Assembly: GCF_958405895.1 (NCBI RefSeq)
Contig: NZ_CATZAR010000012.1
DNA: 64,000 bases
Source: Ralstonia thomasii
GTDB taxonomy: Bacteria; Pseudomonadota; Gammaproteobacteria; Burkholderiales; Burkholderiaceae
Strand: one strand, 5' to 3'
This document shows, one piece after another, positions 16,529 through 26,328 of this stretch. The notes beneath the pieces are model-generated. The model did not search any database. It saw nothing but the letters and a program-made list of their open reading frames with translations, and had not been told where the DNA came from. The translations under genes were made by a program, and so were the position numbers. Position 1 is the first letter of the stretch; the number at the start of each line of letters is the position of its first letter.

Positions 16529-17314
16529 ATGTCGAATATTTTCGTGATCGCCAACCAGAAGGGCGGGGTCGGCAAGACCACCACCACGGTGAATCTCGCG
16601 GCCGGACTGGCCGCGCAAGGGCAACGCGTGCTGCTGGTCGACCTCGACCCTCAGGGCAATGCTTCGATGGGCTCCGGCATCGACAAGCACACGCTGGAAT
16701 TCAGCGTCTACCAGGTGCTTGTCGGGCTGGCGACGATTCCGCAGGCGCGCCAGCGCTCGGAGGCAGGGCGCTATGACGTGCTGCCCGCCAACCGCGACCT
16801 GGCCGGCGCCGAAGTCGAACTGGTCGATCTGGAACATCGCGAGAACCGCCTCAAGCTTGCGCTCGCCGAGGTGGAAGCCGACTACGACTTTGTCCTCATC
16901 GATTGTCCGCCGTCGCTCTCGCTGCTCACGCTCAACGGCCTGTGCGCCGCGCATGGCGTGGTCGTGCCAATGCAGTGCGAGTACTTCGCGCTCGAAGGCC
17001 TGTCGGATCTGGTCAACACCATCAAGCAGGTGCACGCCAACCTGAACCGCGATCTCAAGGTGATCGGTCTGTTGCGCGTGATGTTTGACCCGCGCGTGAC
17101 GTTGCAGCAGCAGGTCTCGGCGCAACTCGAATCGCACTTCGGCGACAAGGTGTTCAAGACGGTCATCCCGCGCAATGTGCGTCTGGCCGAAGCGCCGTCG
17201 TACGGCATGCCGGGCGTGGCGTTTGACGTGGCATCGAAGGGGGCCAAGGCCTATCTGGATTTCGGTGCCGAGATGATCGCGCGCGTGCGGCAGATGGCCG
17301 ACACGCCGGCCTGA
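16529..17314 (+). CDS. parA: chromosome partitioning ATPase ParA (Soj)
   Basis: This Walker-type ATPase of 261 residues drives segregation of the origin region together with ParB bound at parS. The deviant Walker A KGGVGKTTTT lies at residues 11-20 with the signature Lys11, and Walker A' / B are seen as LLVDLDPQGNAS and FVLIDCPPSLSLL. GAGGAG precedes the start. It has the short chromosomal form with no N-terminal DNA-binding domain. parB follows after 17 bp. Three parS sites lie 1.2-2.8 kb upstream. Confidence 0.96.
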   Translation: MSNIFVIANQKGGVGKTTTTVNLAAGLAAQGQRVLLVDLDPQGNASMGSGIDKHTLEFSVYQVLVGLATIPQARQRSEAGRYDVLPANRDLAGAEVELVDLEHRENRLKLALAEVEADYDFVLIDCPPSLSLLTLNGLCAAHGVVVPMQCEYFALEGLSDLVNTIKQVHANLNRDLKVIGLLRVMFDPRVTLQQQVSAQLESHFGDKVFKTVIPRNVRLAEAPSYGMPGVAFDVASKGAKAYLDFGAEMIARVRQMADTPA

Positions 17315-17331
17315 GCGGTAAGAGGAACAAC

Positions 17332-18243
17332 ATGAGCACGATGAAAAAAAAGGGACTGGGCCGCGGCCTCGAAGCGCTGCTCGGCAGTCCAGCCGAGATT
17401 GTCGAAGCCGCCAAGCAGGAGGGCGCCCCGACGGTCCTGAAGCTGGAACAGATGCAGCCCGGCAAATATCAGCCGCGCACGCGCATGGACGAAGGCGCGC
17501 TGCAGGAGCTCGCCGCCAGCATCCGCGCACAAGGCCTGATGCAGCCGATTCTGGTGCGCAAGGTCGAGTCAGACGGCGCGAAGCCGAAGTACGAAATCAT
17601 CGCGGGTGAACGCCGCTTCCGCGCTTCGCGCCTCGCCGGCCTGACCGAAGTGCCCGTCCTCGTGAAGGACGTGCCGGATGAATCAGCCGCTGCCATGGCG
17701 CTGATCGAGAACATCCAGCGCGAAGATCTCAACCCGCTGGAAGAGGCGCAGGGCATTGCGCGCCTGGTGCGTGAATTCCAGTTCACGCACGAGCAGGCGG
17801 CGGAATCGGTAGGGCGTTCGCGCAGCGCGGTGTCGAACCTGTTGCGCCTGCTCAATCTCGCTCAGCCCGTGCAGACCATGCTGATGGCCGGCGACCTCGA
17901 CATGGGCCACGCCCGCGCGCTGCTCGCCGTCGATGGCGCTACGCAGATCACATTGGCCAACCAGATCGTCAACAAGCGCCTGTCGGTGCGCGAGACGGAA
18001 AAACTGGTCGCGTTGACGCTCAAGCCATTCGAGCTGAAGTCACTCAAGCAAAAGGGCGGTCACCAAGGTGGTCGTGACGTCGCGCGCCTGGAAGAGGAGT
18101 TGGCCGATCAACTGGGCCTGGGTGTGCAGATCAAGCTGGCGGCCAAGGGCCGTGGTCAGTTGACCGTGCAGTTCAGCAGTCTTGACGAGTTCGACGGCTT
18201 GCTCGCGCGCCTGCGACCGGACGGCAACGAAGAGGCGGCCTGA
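17332..18243 (+). CDS. parB: chromosome partitioning protein ParB (Spo0J)
   Basis: This DNA-binding CTP-switch protein of 303 residues loads at parS and spreads on DNA. The ParB/Spo0J N-terminal CTPase domain is marked by QPILVRKVE and the GERRFRASRLAGL motif (with the ENIQREDLNPLEEAQG block after it). The helix-turn-helix region contains VGRSRSAVSNLLRLLNL. The N terminus KKKGLGRGLEALLGS is the usual ParA-stimulating segment. It forms an operon with parA; the atp operon starts 328 bp downstream. Confidence 0.96.
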   Translation: MSTMKKKGLGRGLEALLGSPAEIVEAAKQEGAPTVLKLEQMQPGKYQPRTRMDEGALQELAASIRAQGLMQPILVRKVESDGAKPKYEIIAGERRFRASRLAGLTEVPVLVKDVPDESAAAMALIENIQREDLNPLEEAQGIARLVREFQFTHEQAAESVGRSRSAVSNLLRLLNLAQPVQTMLMAGDLDMGHARALLAVDGATQITLANQIVNKRLSVRETEKLVALTLKPFELKSLKQKGGHQGGRDVARLEEELADQLGLGVQIKLAAKGRGQLTVQFSSLDEFDGLLARLRPDGNEEAA

Positions 18244-18502
18244 GTTTCCCTGCGACAGTTTGACGCACGTATTGGAGCCGTCGTCGTGGCGCCGTGTACG
18301 GGCACCCTTTGGCACGGAATTGGTGCAATTACCTCGCGCGTCATCGACGCCGCGCTTCGCCAGCACCATCATGGAATCAACGGGGTGCAGCACCATCAGG
18401 CGGATTCGGTGCCCCGGCGACAGCACCGTATTGCGCTCGCCGTATGGAACGCGGCCGCACGGAGTGCTGTCGAAGGCGCCCGCACGAGCATTCGCTTGCG
18501 CG
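18244..18502. other. untranslated stretch between parB and the atp promoter
   Basis: I see no credible gene, RNA or strong terminator in this stretch. Open frames crossing it have no recognisable protein pattern. The atp promoter lies at its right end. Confidence 0.5.
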
Positions 18503-18532
18503 TTGACTGGCGAACGCCATGTCCCGTAAAAT
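18503..18532 (+). promoter_or_regulatory. putative sigma-70 promoter of the atp operon
   Basis: TTGACT (18503-18508) and TAAAAT (18527-18532) are separated by 18 bp and lie 40 bp upstream of atpI, as expected for a strong housekeeping promoter. Confidence 0.7.
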
Positions 18533-18571
18533 CGTGCGGTTTTAAATCCGCCTGACCCAAAGCGGTGCGGC

Positions 18572-19141
18572 ATGATGAAAGCGCATTCTTCCATGCAGCC
18601 AACCGACCGGCAACGGCCCGATTCTTACGCTTCGTTGAAAGCCGCCCGACCCACGTCGGCGCAGGATCCGAAGCGCGACGGTTGGGACGATGAGGAGCAG
18701 GCGGAGCCGCCGGTGCATGTGCTCTCGCATGACGAAGCGGTCGCCCTGTTCGGCGAGCAGGCTCTGCAGGCCTCGCGTATCACGCCCTTTTCCATCGTGC
18801 TCGGCCAGGTGGCCATCACACTGTTGTGTGCGCTCGGTTGGTATGTCGGCACTTGGTTCGCGGGAGCGGGCGCTGCGTCAGCCGCCGAGGCTGGATTGTC
18901 GGCGCTGCTGGGCGGTGGCGTATGCGTGGTGCCTTCGGCATGGTTCGCGATGCGGCTGTCGACGGCCAAGGGGTTCGAATCCATCGCCCGTCTGGTAGTG
19001 GGCGAAGCGATCAAGGTGCTTGGCACGGTCGCGCTGCTGGTGATCGTGGTGGTGGTGTTCAAGGGCCTGCATTGGCCGCCCTTGCTGATCACCCTGATCC
19101 TGGCGCTCAAGATGTATTGGGTCGGTCTCGCGCTGCGATAG
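18572..19141 (+). CDS. atpI: ATP synthase subunit I
   Basis: This membrane protein of 189 residues is the first gene of the atp operon; AtpI assists c-ring assembly or Mg2+ supply and is not part of the final enzyme. A hydrophilic N-terminal extension of about 75 residues precedes four hydrophobic segments, the last reading LLITLILALKMYWVGLALR. The extension is longer than in short AtpI proteins; the start could be at 18572, at the next codon (MKAHSS) or further in. A 231-bp gap separates it from atpB. Confidence 0.85.
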   Translation: MMKAHSSMQPTDRQRPDSYASLKAARPTSAQDPKRDGWDDEEQAEPPVHVLSHDEAVALFGEQALQASRITPFSIVLGQVAITLLCALGWYVGTWFAGAGAASAAEAGLSALLGGGVCVVPSAWFAMRLSTAKGFESIARLVVGEAIKVLGTVALLVIVVVVFKGLHWPPLLITLILALKMYWVGLALR

Positions 19142-19372
19142 TGCGTTGAATCGGCTCCAGCCCACCACGACATGGCGGGCACACTGGACGTGTTGGTACA
19201 CGGCAAGGACCTGATGCAGGAGAAGCCAGGTTCATTGCGCTGACACTCCGCAAGAATAAGGTGGCGTGTTTCAGCCGCGTGCAGTCCGCGATCTCCAGGG
19301 GAAACCTGGTTGCATCGGGCGCGAGTCGGAACGGGTCACGAAGAATGTTTCGCAATATTGGACTGAATCATC

Positions 19373-20254
19373 ATGGCAACTGAAGTCGCAGAAGCCGCCG
19401 GCCACGCCGCCGAGCACGCTCTTACGCCTTCCGCGTATATCGCGGAGCATTTGCAGAATTTCAACAGCATCGGTGGCAAGCAGGCCTCCGTCGTCGACTT
19501 CTCCGTCATCAACTGGGACACGATGTTCTGGTCCGTGTTGATGGGCCTGATCGGCATCATCGTCCTGGGCATTGCCGCACGCCGCGTCACCGCCGGCGTT
19601 CCGGGTCGCTTCCAGGCTTTCGTTGAACTCGTTGTCGAGATGGTCGACGATCAGGCCAAGGGCATCATCCACGGCGATCGTTCCTGGATCGCTCCGCTGG
19701 CGCTGATGGTCTTCGTGTGGGTTACGCTGATGAACGCGGTCGACCTGATCCCGGTGGACTGGGTCACGGGCGTCAACCACCTGCTCGGTACCTTCGGCGT
19801 GCACGTCCCGCACCACCGCGCGGTGGCCACGGCTGACCTGAACGGTACGTTCGGCATGTCGTTCGCTGTGCTGATCCTGATGATCTACTACAGCTTCAAG
19901 ATCAAGGGCGCCGGCGGCTTTGCACACGAGCTGCTGTCGGCACCGTTCGGCGCCAAGTGGTACCTCGCGCCATTCAACCTGATCCTCAACATCATTGAAT
20001 TCCTCGCCAAGGCTGTGTCGCTGGGCATGCGGTTGTTCGGCAACATGTACGCGGGCGAACTGGTGTTCCTGCTGATCGCGCTGCTTGGCTCGGTCTGGAC
20101 GTTCGGTGCTGATACGTCGGCACTGGGTTTCGTGGGTCACGTGGTGGCTGGCGCAGTGTGGGCGATCTTCCACATCCTGATCGTGCTGCTGCAAGCCTTC
20201 ATCTTCATGATGCTGACGCTGGTGTATATCGGCCAGGCACATGAACACCACTAA
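19373..20254 (+). CDS. atpB: F1Fo ATP synthase subunit a
   Basis: This inner-membrane Fo subunit of 293 residues forms the proton half-channels next to the c-ring. The conserved region SLGMRLFGNMYAGELVFLL contains the essential Arg equivalent to E. coli Arg210, and the C-terminal segment AFIFMMLTLVYIGQAHEHH is typical. Numerous hydrophobic helices are visible. It is the first structural gene of the atpBEFHAGDC series. Confidence 0.96.
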   Translation: MATEVAEAAGHAAEHALTPSAYIAEHLQNFNSIGGKQASVVDFSVINWDTMFWSVLMGLIGIIVLGIAARRVTAGVPGRFQAFVELVVEMVDDQAKGIIHGDRSWIAPLALMVFVWVTLMNAVDLIPVDWVTGVNHLLGTFGVHVPHHRAVATADLNGTFGMSFAVLILMIYYSFKIKGAGGFAHELLSAPFGAKWYLAPFNLILNIIEFLAKAVSLGMRLFGNMYAGELVFLLIALLGSVWTFGADTSALGFVGHVVAGAVWAIFHILIVLLQAFIFMMLTLVYIGQAHEHH

Positions 20255-20337
20255 GTAGTTGCGGTTCAGGTTCTCCGGTTCCGTTTGATTTTTCCAAGTT
20301 CTCAAGTTCTTAGTCTTTCACGTAAAAGGGAGTCATC

Positions 20338-20604
20338 ATGCAAGCATTTCTCGCCAACATCCAAGGTCTGACCGCCATCGGTATCGGCATCATCATTGGC
20401 CTGGGTGCTATCGGCGCCTGCCTCGGCATCGCACTGATGGGCGGTAAGTACATCGAAGCCTGCGCACGTCAGCCTGAACTGATGAACCCGCTGCAAACGA
20501 AGATGTTCCTGCTGGCTGGCCTGATCGACGCGGCATTCCTGATCGGTGTTGGTGTGGCCATGCTGTTCGCGTTCGCCAACCCGCTGCTGTCGGTCATCAA
20601 GTAA
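20338..20604 (+). CDS. atpE: F1Fo ATP synthase subunit c
   Basis: This 88-residue proteolipid consists of two transmembrane helices and forms the proton-driven rotor ring. The polar loop RQPE is at residues 44-47, and the ion-binding carboxylate is Asp64 in GLIDAAFLIG, indicating proton rather than sodium coupling (no Na+-type Gln/Ser/Thr pattern is evident). An AAAAGGGAG ribosome site precedes the start, in keeping with the high copy number of this subunit. A stem-loop follows the gene at 20632. Confidence 0.97.
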   Translation: MQAFLANIQGLTAIGIGIIIGLGAIGACLGIALMGGKYIEACARQPELMNPLQTKMFLLAGLIDAAFLIGVGVAMLFAFANPLLSVIK

Positions 20605-20631
20605 TTCTTTTCGGTCTGCATGATGCCGGAG

Positions 20632-20667
20632 GCGGCTAGGGTGAACGCACCGCGTGACCCTCGCCGC
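20632..20667 (+). other. stem-loop between atpE and atpF
   Basis: The arms GCGGCTAGGGT and ACCCTCGCCGC pair with one internal mismatch around a 14-nt loop. No U-tract follows. Such structures between atpE and atpF can stabilise the atpE message to raise c-subunit yield; that role is inferred. Confidence 0.5.
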
Positions 20668-20710
20668 TTCGTGCATTGATCCGTAGTCTCAATACCGAAA
20701 GGAACACACC

Positions 20711-21181
20711 ATGAACCTGAACGCCACACTCGTCGCGCAGATGGTCGTGTTCTTCATCCTGTGGTGGGTTGTTGCCAAATTCATTTGGCCGCCCCTGGTG
20801 AAGGCGCTCGACGAACGCGCGAAGAAAATCGCCGATGGCCTGGCCGCTGCCGATAAGGGCAAGGCTGAGCTGGAGCTGGCCAACAAGCGGGTCGACCAAG
20901 CACTGACCGAGGCGCGCAATGAAGGCGCGCAACGCATCGCGGACGCTGAAAAGCGCGCCCAGATGACCGCCGATGAGATCAAGCAAAACGCCCAAGCCGA
21001 AGCCGCGCGCATCATCGCGCAAGCCAAGGCCGAAGCCGAGCAGCAAACCGTGCGCGCGCGTGAATCGCTGCGTGACCAGGTTGCTGTTCTGGCCGTCAAG
21101 GGTGCCGAGCAGATCCTCAAGCGTGAAGTCAATGCGCAGGTCCACGCCGATCTGCTCAATCAACTCAAGGCTGAGCTGTAA
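20711..21181 (+). CDS. atpF: F1Fo ATP synthase subunit b
   Basis: This peripheral-stalk subunit of 156 residues has one N-terminal membrane helix ([22 protein letters not shown]) followed by a long charged, Ala-rich coiled coil that dimerises and holds F1. Length matches E. coli b (156). Its stop is 2 bp before the atpH start, indicating tight coupling. Confidence 0.96.
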
Positions 21182-21183
21182 TC

Positions 21184-21720
21184 ATGGCAGAACTCGCAAC
21201 CGTTGCCCGTCCGTACGCAGAGGCGCTGTTCCGCGTGGCGAAGGCCGGCAATCTGGGTGCATGGTCTGAGCTCGTGTCGGAAATGGGGCAAATTGCCGCC
21301 GTGCCCGACATGAAGGCAGTCGCCGATGATCCGAAGCTCTCCAAAGCCGATGTGGCGGGGATCTTCCTGTCGGCGCTGAAATCTCCGGTATCGCATGAGG
21401 CGAAGGAACTGGTTGGCCTGCTGGTGGCCAACAAGCGCCTGACGCTGTTGCCGGAAATTGCCGCGCAATTCCATGTGCTGCGGAATGCCAGCGAAGGCGC
21501 CGCCGACGTCGAGATCACCAGTGCGTTCCCGCTTGAGGGCGCGCCCCTGACCGAACTGGTCGCCACGCTCGAACGCAAGTTCGGCAAGAAGCTGCAGGCT
21601 CACGTGAGCGTCGATCCTTCGTTGATCGGCGGCGTGCGTGTGCAGATTGGCGACGAAGTGCTCGACACCTCGGTGCGCGCGCGCCTGACGCAGATGCAGT
21701 CTGCGCTGACCGCCGCGTAA
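21184..21720 (+). CDS. atpH: F1Fo ATP synthase subunit delta
   Basis: This stator subunit of 178 residues links the b dimer to the top of the alpha/beta ring. The N-terminal [15 protein letters not shown] and the C-terminal [21 protein letters not shown] segments are diagnostic of the delta/OSCP family. It lies between atpF and atpA in the standard order. Confidence 0.96.
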
Positions 21721-21793
21721 TGCTGTTTCGCGAGGCGCCGATGCAATCGACGATATCGCGCCCGCAGACAGATTGAAGAATTAGGAGCATTCG

Positions 21794-23335
21794 ATGCAAC
21801 TGAACCCCTCCGAGATCAGCGACCTGATCAAGACCCGTATCGAGGGCTTGAAGGCTGGCGCTGACGCAAAGAACACCGGCACGGTCATCTCCGTGACGGA
21901 CGGTATCTGCCGCATTCATGGCCTGTCGGGCGTGATGCAAGGCGAAATGCTGGAATTCCCGGGCAACACGTTCGGCCTCGCGCTGAACCTCGAGCGCGAC
22001 TCTGTCGGCGCTGTGGTGCTGGGTGAGTACGAGCACATTTCCGAAGGCGACGAAGTCAAGTGCACGGGCCGCATTCTGGAAGTGCCGGTTGGCCCGGAAC
22101 TGCTGGGCCGCGTGGTCAACGCACTGGGCCAGCCGATCGACGGCAAGGGCCCGATCAACGCCAAGAAGACGGACGTGATCGAAAAGGTCGCTCCGGGCGT
22201 GATCGCGCGTCAGTCGGTGAGCCAGCCGGTGCAGACCGGTCTGAAGTCGATCGACGCAATGGTGCCGATCGGCCGTGGGCAGCGTGAGCTGATCATTGGC
22301 GACCGCCAGACCGGCAAGACCGCCGTGGCAGTCGACGCCATCATCAACCAGAAGGGCAAGGGCATCTTCTGCGTGTACGTGGCAATCGGCCAGAAGGCTT
22401 CGACGATCGCCAACGTGGTGCGCAAGCTCGAAGAGCACGGCGCGCTGGAATACACGATCGTGGTGGCTGCCGCCGCTTCCGATTCGGCTGCCATGCAGTA
22501 CCTGTCGGCCTACGCCGGCTGCACGATGGGCGAGTACTTCCGCGACCGCGGCGAAGACGCGCTGATCGTGTATGACGATCTGACCAAGCAAGCTTGGGCG
22601 TACCGTCAGGTTTCGCTGCTGCTGCGCCGTCCGCCTGGCCGTGAGGCTTACCCGGGCGACGTGTTCTACCTGCACTCGCGTCTGCTGGAGCGTGCTGCGC
22701 GTGTGAACGCCGAGCATATCGAGAAGATCACCAACGGTGAAGTCAAGGGCAAGACCGGTTCGCTGACCGCACTGCCCGTGATCGAAACGCAGGCCGGCGA
22801 CGTGTCCGCGTTCGTGCCGACCAACGTGATCTCGATTACCGACGGCCAGATCTTCCTGGAAACCGACCTGTTCAACGCAGGTGTACGCCCCGCAATCAAC
22901 GCCGGTATTTCGGTGTCGCGTGTGGGTGGTGCTGCCCAGACCAAGGTCATCAAGAAGCTGTCCGGCGGTATCCGTACCGACCTGGCCCAGTACCGTGAAC
23001 TGGCTGCGTTCGCGCAGTTTGCTTCCGACCTGGACGAAGCGACCCGCAAGCAGCTCGAGCGCGGCCGCCGCGTGACCGAACTGCTCAAGCAGCCGCAATA
23101 CCAGCCGCTGCAGGTGTGGCAGCTGGCCGCGTCGCTCTACGCAGCCAACAACGGCTTCCTCGACAACGTGGACGTGAAGGACATCCTGGCGTTTGAAAAG
23201 GGCCTGCACGACACGCTGAAGACGAAGTACGCCGACCTCATCAACCGCATCGAAGATACGAAGGATCTGTCGAAGGACGATGAGGCCGCCCTGCGTGCCG
23301 CGATCGAGGATTTCAAGAAGTCCGCCGCGTTCTAA
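21794..23335 (+). CDS. atpA: F1Fo ATP synthase subunit alpha
   Basis: This 513-residue non-catalytic nucleotide-binding subunit of F1 has the same length as the E. coli protein. The P-loop GDRQTGKTAVAVD is at about residues 169-181; the alpha signature PAINAGISVSRVGGAAQ is present with the regulatory Arg region. TTAGGAG precedes the start. It forms the alpha3beta3 hexamer with AtpD. Confidence 0.98.
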   Translation: MQLNPSEISDLIKTRIEGLKAGADAKNTGTVISVTDGICRIHGLSGVMQGEMLEFPGNTFGLALNLERDSVGAVVLGEYEHISEGDEVKCTGRILEVPVGPELLGRVVNALGQPIDGKGPINAKKTDVIEKVAPGVIARQSVSQPVQTGLKSIDAMVPIGRGQRELIIGDRQTGKTAVAVDAIINQKGKGIFCVYVAIGQKASTIANVVRKLEEHGALEYTIVVAAAASDSAAMQYLSAYAGCTMGEYFRDRGEDALIVYDDLTKQAWAYRQVSLLLRRPPGREAYPGDVFYLHSRLLERAARVNAEHIEKITNGEVKGKTGSLTALPVIETQAGDVSAFVPTNVISITDGQIFLETDLFNAGVRPAINAGISVSRVGGAAQTKVIKKLSGGIRTDLAQYRELAAFAQFASDLDEATRKQLERGRRVTELLKQPQYQPLQVWQLAASLYAANNGFLDNVDVKDILAFEKGLHDTLKTKYADLINRIEDTKDLSKDDEAALRAAIEDFKKSAAF

Positions 23336-23399
23336 CCGCGTCATTCCCTGAACTGGTCACGCTTAGCCTGCGTGGCCAGGTCGGAACGGAGAGAGTGAA

Positions 23400-24275
23400 A
23401 TGGCCGGAACAAAAGAAATCCGCACCAAGATCAAGAGCGTGCAGAACACGCGCAAGATCACCAAGGCGATGGAAATGGTCGCCGCATCCAAGATGCGCAA
23501 GGCGCAGGAACGGATGCGTGCTGCCCGCCCGTACGCCGAGAAGATCCGCAACGTGGCTGCGCACATGGCGCTGGCCAATCCGGAGTACAAGCACCCGTTC
23601 ATGGTTGCGCGCGACATCAAGCGTGCCGGCCTGATCGTCGTGACGACGGACAAGGGCCTGTGCGGTGGCTTGAACACCAACGTGCTGCGTGCCGTCACCA
23701 CCCAACTGCGCGATCTGCAGAACAAGGGCGTTGAGACGCAAACCACCGCCATCGGTACCAAGGGCATGCAGTTCCTTGGCCGCGTCGGTGCAAAGGTGGT
23801 CTCGAATGTCGTGCATCTGGGCGACACGCCGCATCTGGAAAAGCTGATCGGTGCAATCAAGGTGCAGCTGGACGCGTTCAACGCTGGCCAGATCGATGCC
23901 GTGTACCTGGCGTACACCCGCTTCATCAACACGATGAAGCAGGAGCCGGTGGTCGAGCAGCTACTGCCGCTGACCGCCGACAAGCTCGCGCAGAGCGATG
24001 CCGAGAAGCAGGCCTACTCGTGGGATTACATCTACGAGCCGGACGCGCAAACGGTGGTCGACGAGCTGCTGATCCGCTATGTCGAGGCGCTGGTGTACCA
24101 GGCGGTGGCCGAGAACATGGCCTCCGAGCAATCGGCCCGGATGGTGGCGATGAAGGCGGCTTCGGACAACGCGAAGAACGTGATCGGCGAACTGCAACTG
24201 GTCTACAACAAGACCCGTCAGGCAGCGATCACGAAGGAACTGTCCGAGATCGTCAGCGGCGCAGCTGCAGTCTGA
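23400..24275 (+). CDS. atpG: F1Fo ATP synthase subunit gamma
   Basis: This central rotor shaft of 291 residues turns inside the alpha3beta3 ring. The N-terminal helix [20 protein letters not shown], the [12 protein letters not shown] core and the C-terminal helix ending [15 protein letters not shown] are typical. It lies 64 bp after atpA and 36 bp before atpD. Confidence 0.97.
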
Positions 24276-24311
24276 TAGCCACGGCAAAGAATCAAGTTAT
24301 TGGAGATACAA

Positions 24312-25721
24312 ATGAGTATCGCAAACGGAAATATCGTGCAGTGCATCGGCGCCGTGGTGGACATTCAGTTCCCGCGCGACGCGATGCCGAAGGTCTACGA
24401 CGCGCTGGTGCTGGACGACAGCAACGACGCTTCGTTCGCCGAGAAGGGCCTGACCTTCGAAGTGCAACAACAGCTGGGCGACGGCGTGGTGCGTACCATT
24501 GCGCTGGGTTCGTCCGACGGTCTGCGTCGCGGCATGCGCGTGGCGACCACCGGTGCGCCGATCTCGGTGCCGGTCGGTCACGGCACGCTGGGCCGCATCA
24601 TGGACGTGCTGGGTCGTCCGATTGACGAAGCCGGCCCGATCGCCTGCGACGAAAAGCGCGCGATTCACCAGAAGGCCCCGAAGTTCGACGAGCTGTCGCC
24701 GTCGGTGGACCTGCTGGAAACCGGCATCAAGGTGATCGACCTGGTCTGCCCGTTCGCCAAGGGCGGTAAGGTGGGTCTGTTTGGTGGCGCCGGCGTCGGC
24801 AAGACCGTGAACATGATGGAGCTGATCAACAACATCGCCAAGCAGCACTCGGGCTTGTCGGTGTTTGCTGGCGTGGGCGAGCGTACCCGTGAGGGCAACG
24901 ACTTCTACCACGAAATGAAGGACTCCAACGTGCTCGACAAGGTGGCCATGGTGTTCGGCCAGATGAACGAGCCGCCGGGCAACCGTCTGCGCGTGGCGCT
25001 GACCGGCCTGACGATGGCCGAGCGCTTCCGTGACGAAGGCCGTGACATCCTGTTCTTCGTCGATAACATCTACCGCTACACGCTGGCCGGTACCGAAGTG
25101 TCGGCACTGCTGGGCCGTATGCCTTCCGCCGTGGGCTATCAGCCGACGCTGGCTGAAGAAATGGGCAAGCTGCAGGAACGTATCACGTCGACCAAGACTG
25201 GCTCGATCACGTCGATCCAGGCCGTGTACGTGCCTGCCGATGACTTGACCGACCCGTCGCCGGCAACGACCTTCCTGCACCTGGACTCGACCGTCGTGCT
25301 GTCGCGTGACATCGCTGCACTGGGTATCTACCCCGCAGTGGATCCGCTCGACTCGACGTCGCGCCAGCTCGACCCGCAAGTGGTTGGCCAGGAGCACTAC
25401 GAAGTCGCCGACCGCGTGAAGAAGACGCTGCAGCGCTACAAGGAACTGCGCGACATCATCGCGATTCTGGGCATGGACGAACTCTCGCCGGAAGACAAGC
25501 TGGCTGTGGGCCGCGCCCGTAAGATCCAGCGTTTCCTGTCGCAGCCGTTCCACGTTGCAGAAGTGTTCACGGGCTCGCCGGGCAAGTACGTGCCGCTGAA
25601 GGAAACCATCCGCGGCTTCAAGATGCTGGTGGACGGCGAGTGCGATCACCTGCCGGAACAGGCGTTCTACATGGTCGGCTCGATCGACGAAGCCTTCGAG
25701 AAGGCCAAGAAGCTCCAGTAA
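24312..25721 (+). CDS. atpD: F1Fo ATP synthase subunit beta
   Basis: This 469-residue catalytic subunit of F1 has the P-loop GGAGVGKTVNMMEL, the catalytic Glu in GVGERTREGND and the DELSEED-loop equivalent (MDELSPEDK) that pushes gamma. The start at 24312 gives the family N terminus MSIANGNIVQ; a TTG at 24300 would add four residues and is less likely. A strong hairpin separates it from atpC. Confidence 0.98.
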   Translation: MSIANGNIVQCIGAVVDIQFPRDAMPKVYDALVLDDSNDASFAEKGLTFEVQQQLGDGVVRTIALGSSDGLRRGMRVATTGAPISVPVGHGTLGRIMDVLGRPIDEAGPIACDEKRAIHQKAPKFDELSPSVDLLETGIKVIDLVCPFAKGGKVGLFGGAGVGKTVNMMELINNIAKQHSGLSVFAGVGERTREGNDFYHEMKDSNVLDKVAMVFGQMNEPPGNRLRVALTGLTMAERFRDEGRDILFFVDNIYRYTLAGTEVSALLGRMPSAVGYQPTLAEEMGKLQERITSTKTGSITSIQAVYVPADDLTDPSPATTFLHLDSTVVLSRDIAALGIYPAVDPLDSTSRQLDPQVVGQEHYEVADRVKKTLQRYKELRDIIAILGMDELSPEDKLAVGRARKIQRFLSQPFHVAEVFTGSPGKYVPLKETIRGFKMLVDGECDHLPEQAFYMVGSIDEAFEKAKKLQ

Positions 25722-25761
25722 GAGCAACGTCTGGCACCGCGCGTGAGCCGGGGCCAGTACT

Positions 25762-25788
25762 GGCTTCCTGAAGCCCCTTCAGGAAGCC
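25762..25788 (+). terminator. terminator-like hairpin between atpD and atpC
   Basis: The perfect 12-bp stem GGCTTCCTGAAG / CTTCAGGAAGCC has a 3-nt loop and is followed by GCTTTTCT. It lies in the 91-bp atpD-atpC gap and could act as a partial terminator or attenuator that lowers epsilon relative to beta. Function is inferred. Confidence 0.65.
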
Positions 25789-25812
25789 GCTTTTCTGAGC
25801 AAAGGAATCGAG

Positions 25813-26229
25813 ATGGCAACCATTCATGTAGACGTCGTCAGCGCTGAGCACGAGATCTTCTCCGGCAATGCCAAGTTCGTGGCGCTGCCTGGTGAAGCCG
25901 GCGAGCTGGGCATTCTGCCCGGCCACACGCCGCTGATCACGCGCATCAAGCCGGGCGCCGTGCGCATCGAGAAGGAAGACGGCGGCGAAGAGTTCGTGTT
26001 CGTTGCCGGTGGCATTCTCGAAGTGCAGCCGAAGAGGGTGACCGTGCTGGCCGATACCGCAATCCGCGGTCACGACCTGGACGAAGCCAAGGCGAACGAA
26101 GCCAAGCGTGCGGCTGAAGAGGCGCTGCAGAATCAAGGCAGCGACCTGGATCTGGCCCGTGCGCAGAGTGAACTGGCCGTGGCCGCTGCGCAGCTTGCAG
26201 CGATCGCGCGCCTGCGTCGCAAACGCTAG
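25813..26229 (+). CDS. atpC: F1Fo ATP synthase subunit epsilon
   Basis: This 138-residue subunit binds gamma and the c-ring and inhibits ATP hydrolysis through its C-terminal helices. The N-terminal beta-sandwich pattern (MATIHVDVVSAEHEIFSG, then GILPGHTPLITRIKPG) and the Ala-rich C-terminal helical hairpin are both present. It is the last gene of the operon and is followed by a strong terminator. Confidence 0.96.
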   Translation: MATIHVDVVSAEHEIFSGNAKFVALPGEAGELGILPGHTPLITRIKPGAVRIEKEDGGEEFVFVAGGILEVQPKRVTVLADTAIRGHDLDEAKANEAKRAAEEALQNQGSDLDLARAQSELAVAAAQLAAIARLRRKR

Positions 26230-26270
26230 GGCAAGTGTGTACCGGCCGGTGTCATCGGCCGGCGCAGAGG

Positions 26271-26303
26271 AAAAAGCAGCCCCGAAAGGGCTGCTTTTTT
26301 TTT
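26271..26303 (+). terminator. intrinsic terminator of the atp operon
   Basis: AAAAAGCAGCCC and GGGCTGCTTTTT form a stem around a short CGAAA loop, and the T-run continues for nine bases. It closes the atp operon; the minus-strand gene beyond ends at 26329. Confidence 0.92.
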
Positions 26304-26328
26304 GCCTGAGAACTGGCGCAGTGCCTGC

